Shown piece by piece: positions 16,376 to 16,961 of a DNA stretch of 16,961 bases; the stretch's first letter is position 1, and each line of letters opens with the position of its first letter. The stretch spans positions 1 to 16,961 of the forward strand of contig DHQM01000105.1 of assembly GCA_002408105.1 (NCBI GenBank), given 5' to 3'. The notes under the pieces are model-generated. The model saw only the letters and a list, made by a program, of their open reading frames with translations, had not been told where the DNA came from and did no database searches. The stretch is from Gammaproteobacteria bacterium UBA5338 (GTDB taxonomy: Bacteria; Pseudomonadota; Gammaproteobacteria; Pseudomonadales; UBA5862). A program made the position numbers and the translations under genes.

Positions 16376-16961
16376 ATGTTGGTGCCCAACAATAAGCCGC
16401 GCAGCCCAGCCGCCGGCCACCATGCCGGCCGGACCGTTGGACAGCTGATTCGCCACTGGGCCCAAGCCCGCCCAGACCACCCCTTCCTGGTTTGGGAGCC
16501 GTTCGAACAGCCGGGTCATACCTGGACCTACCGCGAGTTCGCACAAGACTGCCAACGCCTGGCAGCAGGACTGACTCAACGGGGCGTTCGCCATGGGGAC
16601 CGCGTGCTGATTCATCTGGACAACTCACCAGAATTGCTCCTGACCTGGTATGCCTGCGCGATGATCGGCGCCGTCGGAGTCACCACGAACACCCGCAGTG
16701 CAGGTCCTGAGTTGGCCTACTTTGCCGAGCACAGTGAAGCAGTTGGCGCGGTCACCCAGCCCAGCCTGGCTGAGGCGCTCGCAACCGAAGCGCCACAACT
16801 TCGGTGGCTGGCGGTGCTGGACCACGACGCCGGCGCAGCGCCCGCGAACGGCTGGGAGCCACCCATCGGGACGGAGCCCTTCGCTGCCCTGCTGCTGAAC
16901 ACCACGCCCGGGACTGTATCCGATGCCGAGATCGATGCACTGGACCCGGTCGGCATCCAGT
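16376..16961 (+). CDS. AMP-binding acyl-CoA synthetase/ligase, N-terminal part, cut by window end
   Basis: The frame runs open from the ATG for 195 codons to the right edge with no stop. The translation fits the N-terminal third of a class I adenylate-forming enzyme: TVGQLIRHWAQARPDHPFLV, then TWTYREFAQDCQRLAAGLTQ, then GVRHGDRVLIHLDNSPELLL and YACAMIGAVGVTTNTRSAGP. The last residues, DALDPVGIQ, lie immediately before where the family's ATP-binding loop (SGTT/SxPK) is expected, just outside the window. These enzymes activate a carboxylic acid as acyl-AMP and usually transfer it to CoA; the N-terminus resembles the crotonobetaine/carnitine-CoA ligase-like group, but the substrate is unknown. 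It may be cotranscribed with the kinase upstream. Confidence 0.85.
   Translation, partial: MLVPNNKPRSPAAGHHAGRTVGQLIRHWAQARPDHPFLVWEPFEQPGHTWTYREFAQDCQRLAAGLTQRGVRHGDRVLIHLDNSPELLLTWYACAMIGAVGVTTNTRSAGPELAYFAEHSEAVGAVTQPSLAEALATEAPQLRWLAVLDHDAGAAPANGWEPPIGTEPFAALLLNTTPGTVSDAEIDALDPVGIQ

Overview
The window is GC-rich, densely packed bacterial chromosome. The block thiD-thiE-hemL next to hemJ and argC, together with the type of the proteins, suggests a gammaproteobacterium. I infer this from gene order and family resemblance, not from a marker gene. There is no rRNA, tRNA, CRISPR array or intact mobile element. One degraded gene remnant lies in the only long non-coding stretch.

Region 1 (1-1090): argC (arginine biosynthesis) runs leftward off the window edge from a TTG start with a strong ribosome binding site. 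A short divergent region separates it from the next operon and holds the AT-rich promoter-like site TATAAT and a small hairpin.

Region 2 (1091-7663, + strand): six tightly packed genes form a probable operon: a ClC-family chloride channel/transporter with a CBS-like tail, hemJ (protoporphyrinogen oxidase), thiD and thiE (thiamine), hemL (glutamate-1-semialdehyde aminomutase) and a fused kinase-like/P-loop ATPase. thiD-thiE and thiE-hemL overlap by ATGA. Haem synthesis is represented by an early step (hemL) and a late step (hemJ).

Region 3 (7664-8012): 349 bp without an intact gene. It holds the C-terminal remnant of a nitroreductase-family gene on the minus strand, broken by an apparent one-base slip in a G run, and a perfect 8-bp inverted repeat.

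Region 4 (8013-15117, - strand): read in transcription order, a multi-cluster Fe-S FAD/NAD(P) oxidoreductase, korA and korB (2-oxoacid:ferredoxin oxidoreductase, with a fused gamma-alpha subunit), a small GFA/CENP-V-type zinc protein, and a KefB/KefC-type cation:proton antiporter. The first three overlap or abut and probably make one NAD(P)-linked 2-oxoacid oxidoreductase. This is the most unusual system in the window.

Region 5 (15300-16961, + strand): a PfkB-family (adenosine kinase-like) sugar/nucleoside kinase, then the start of an AMP-binding acyl-CoA synthetase cut by the window end.
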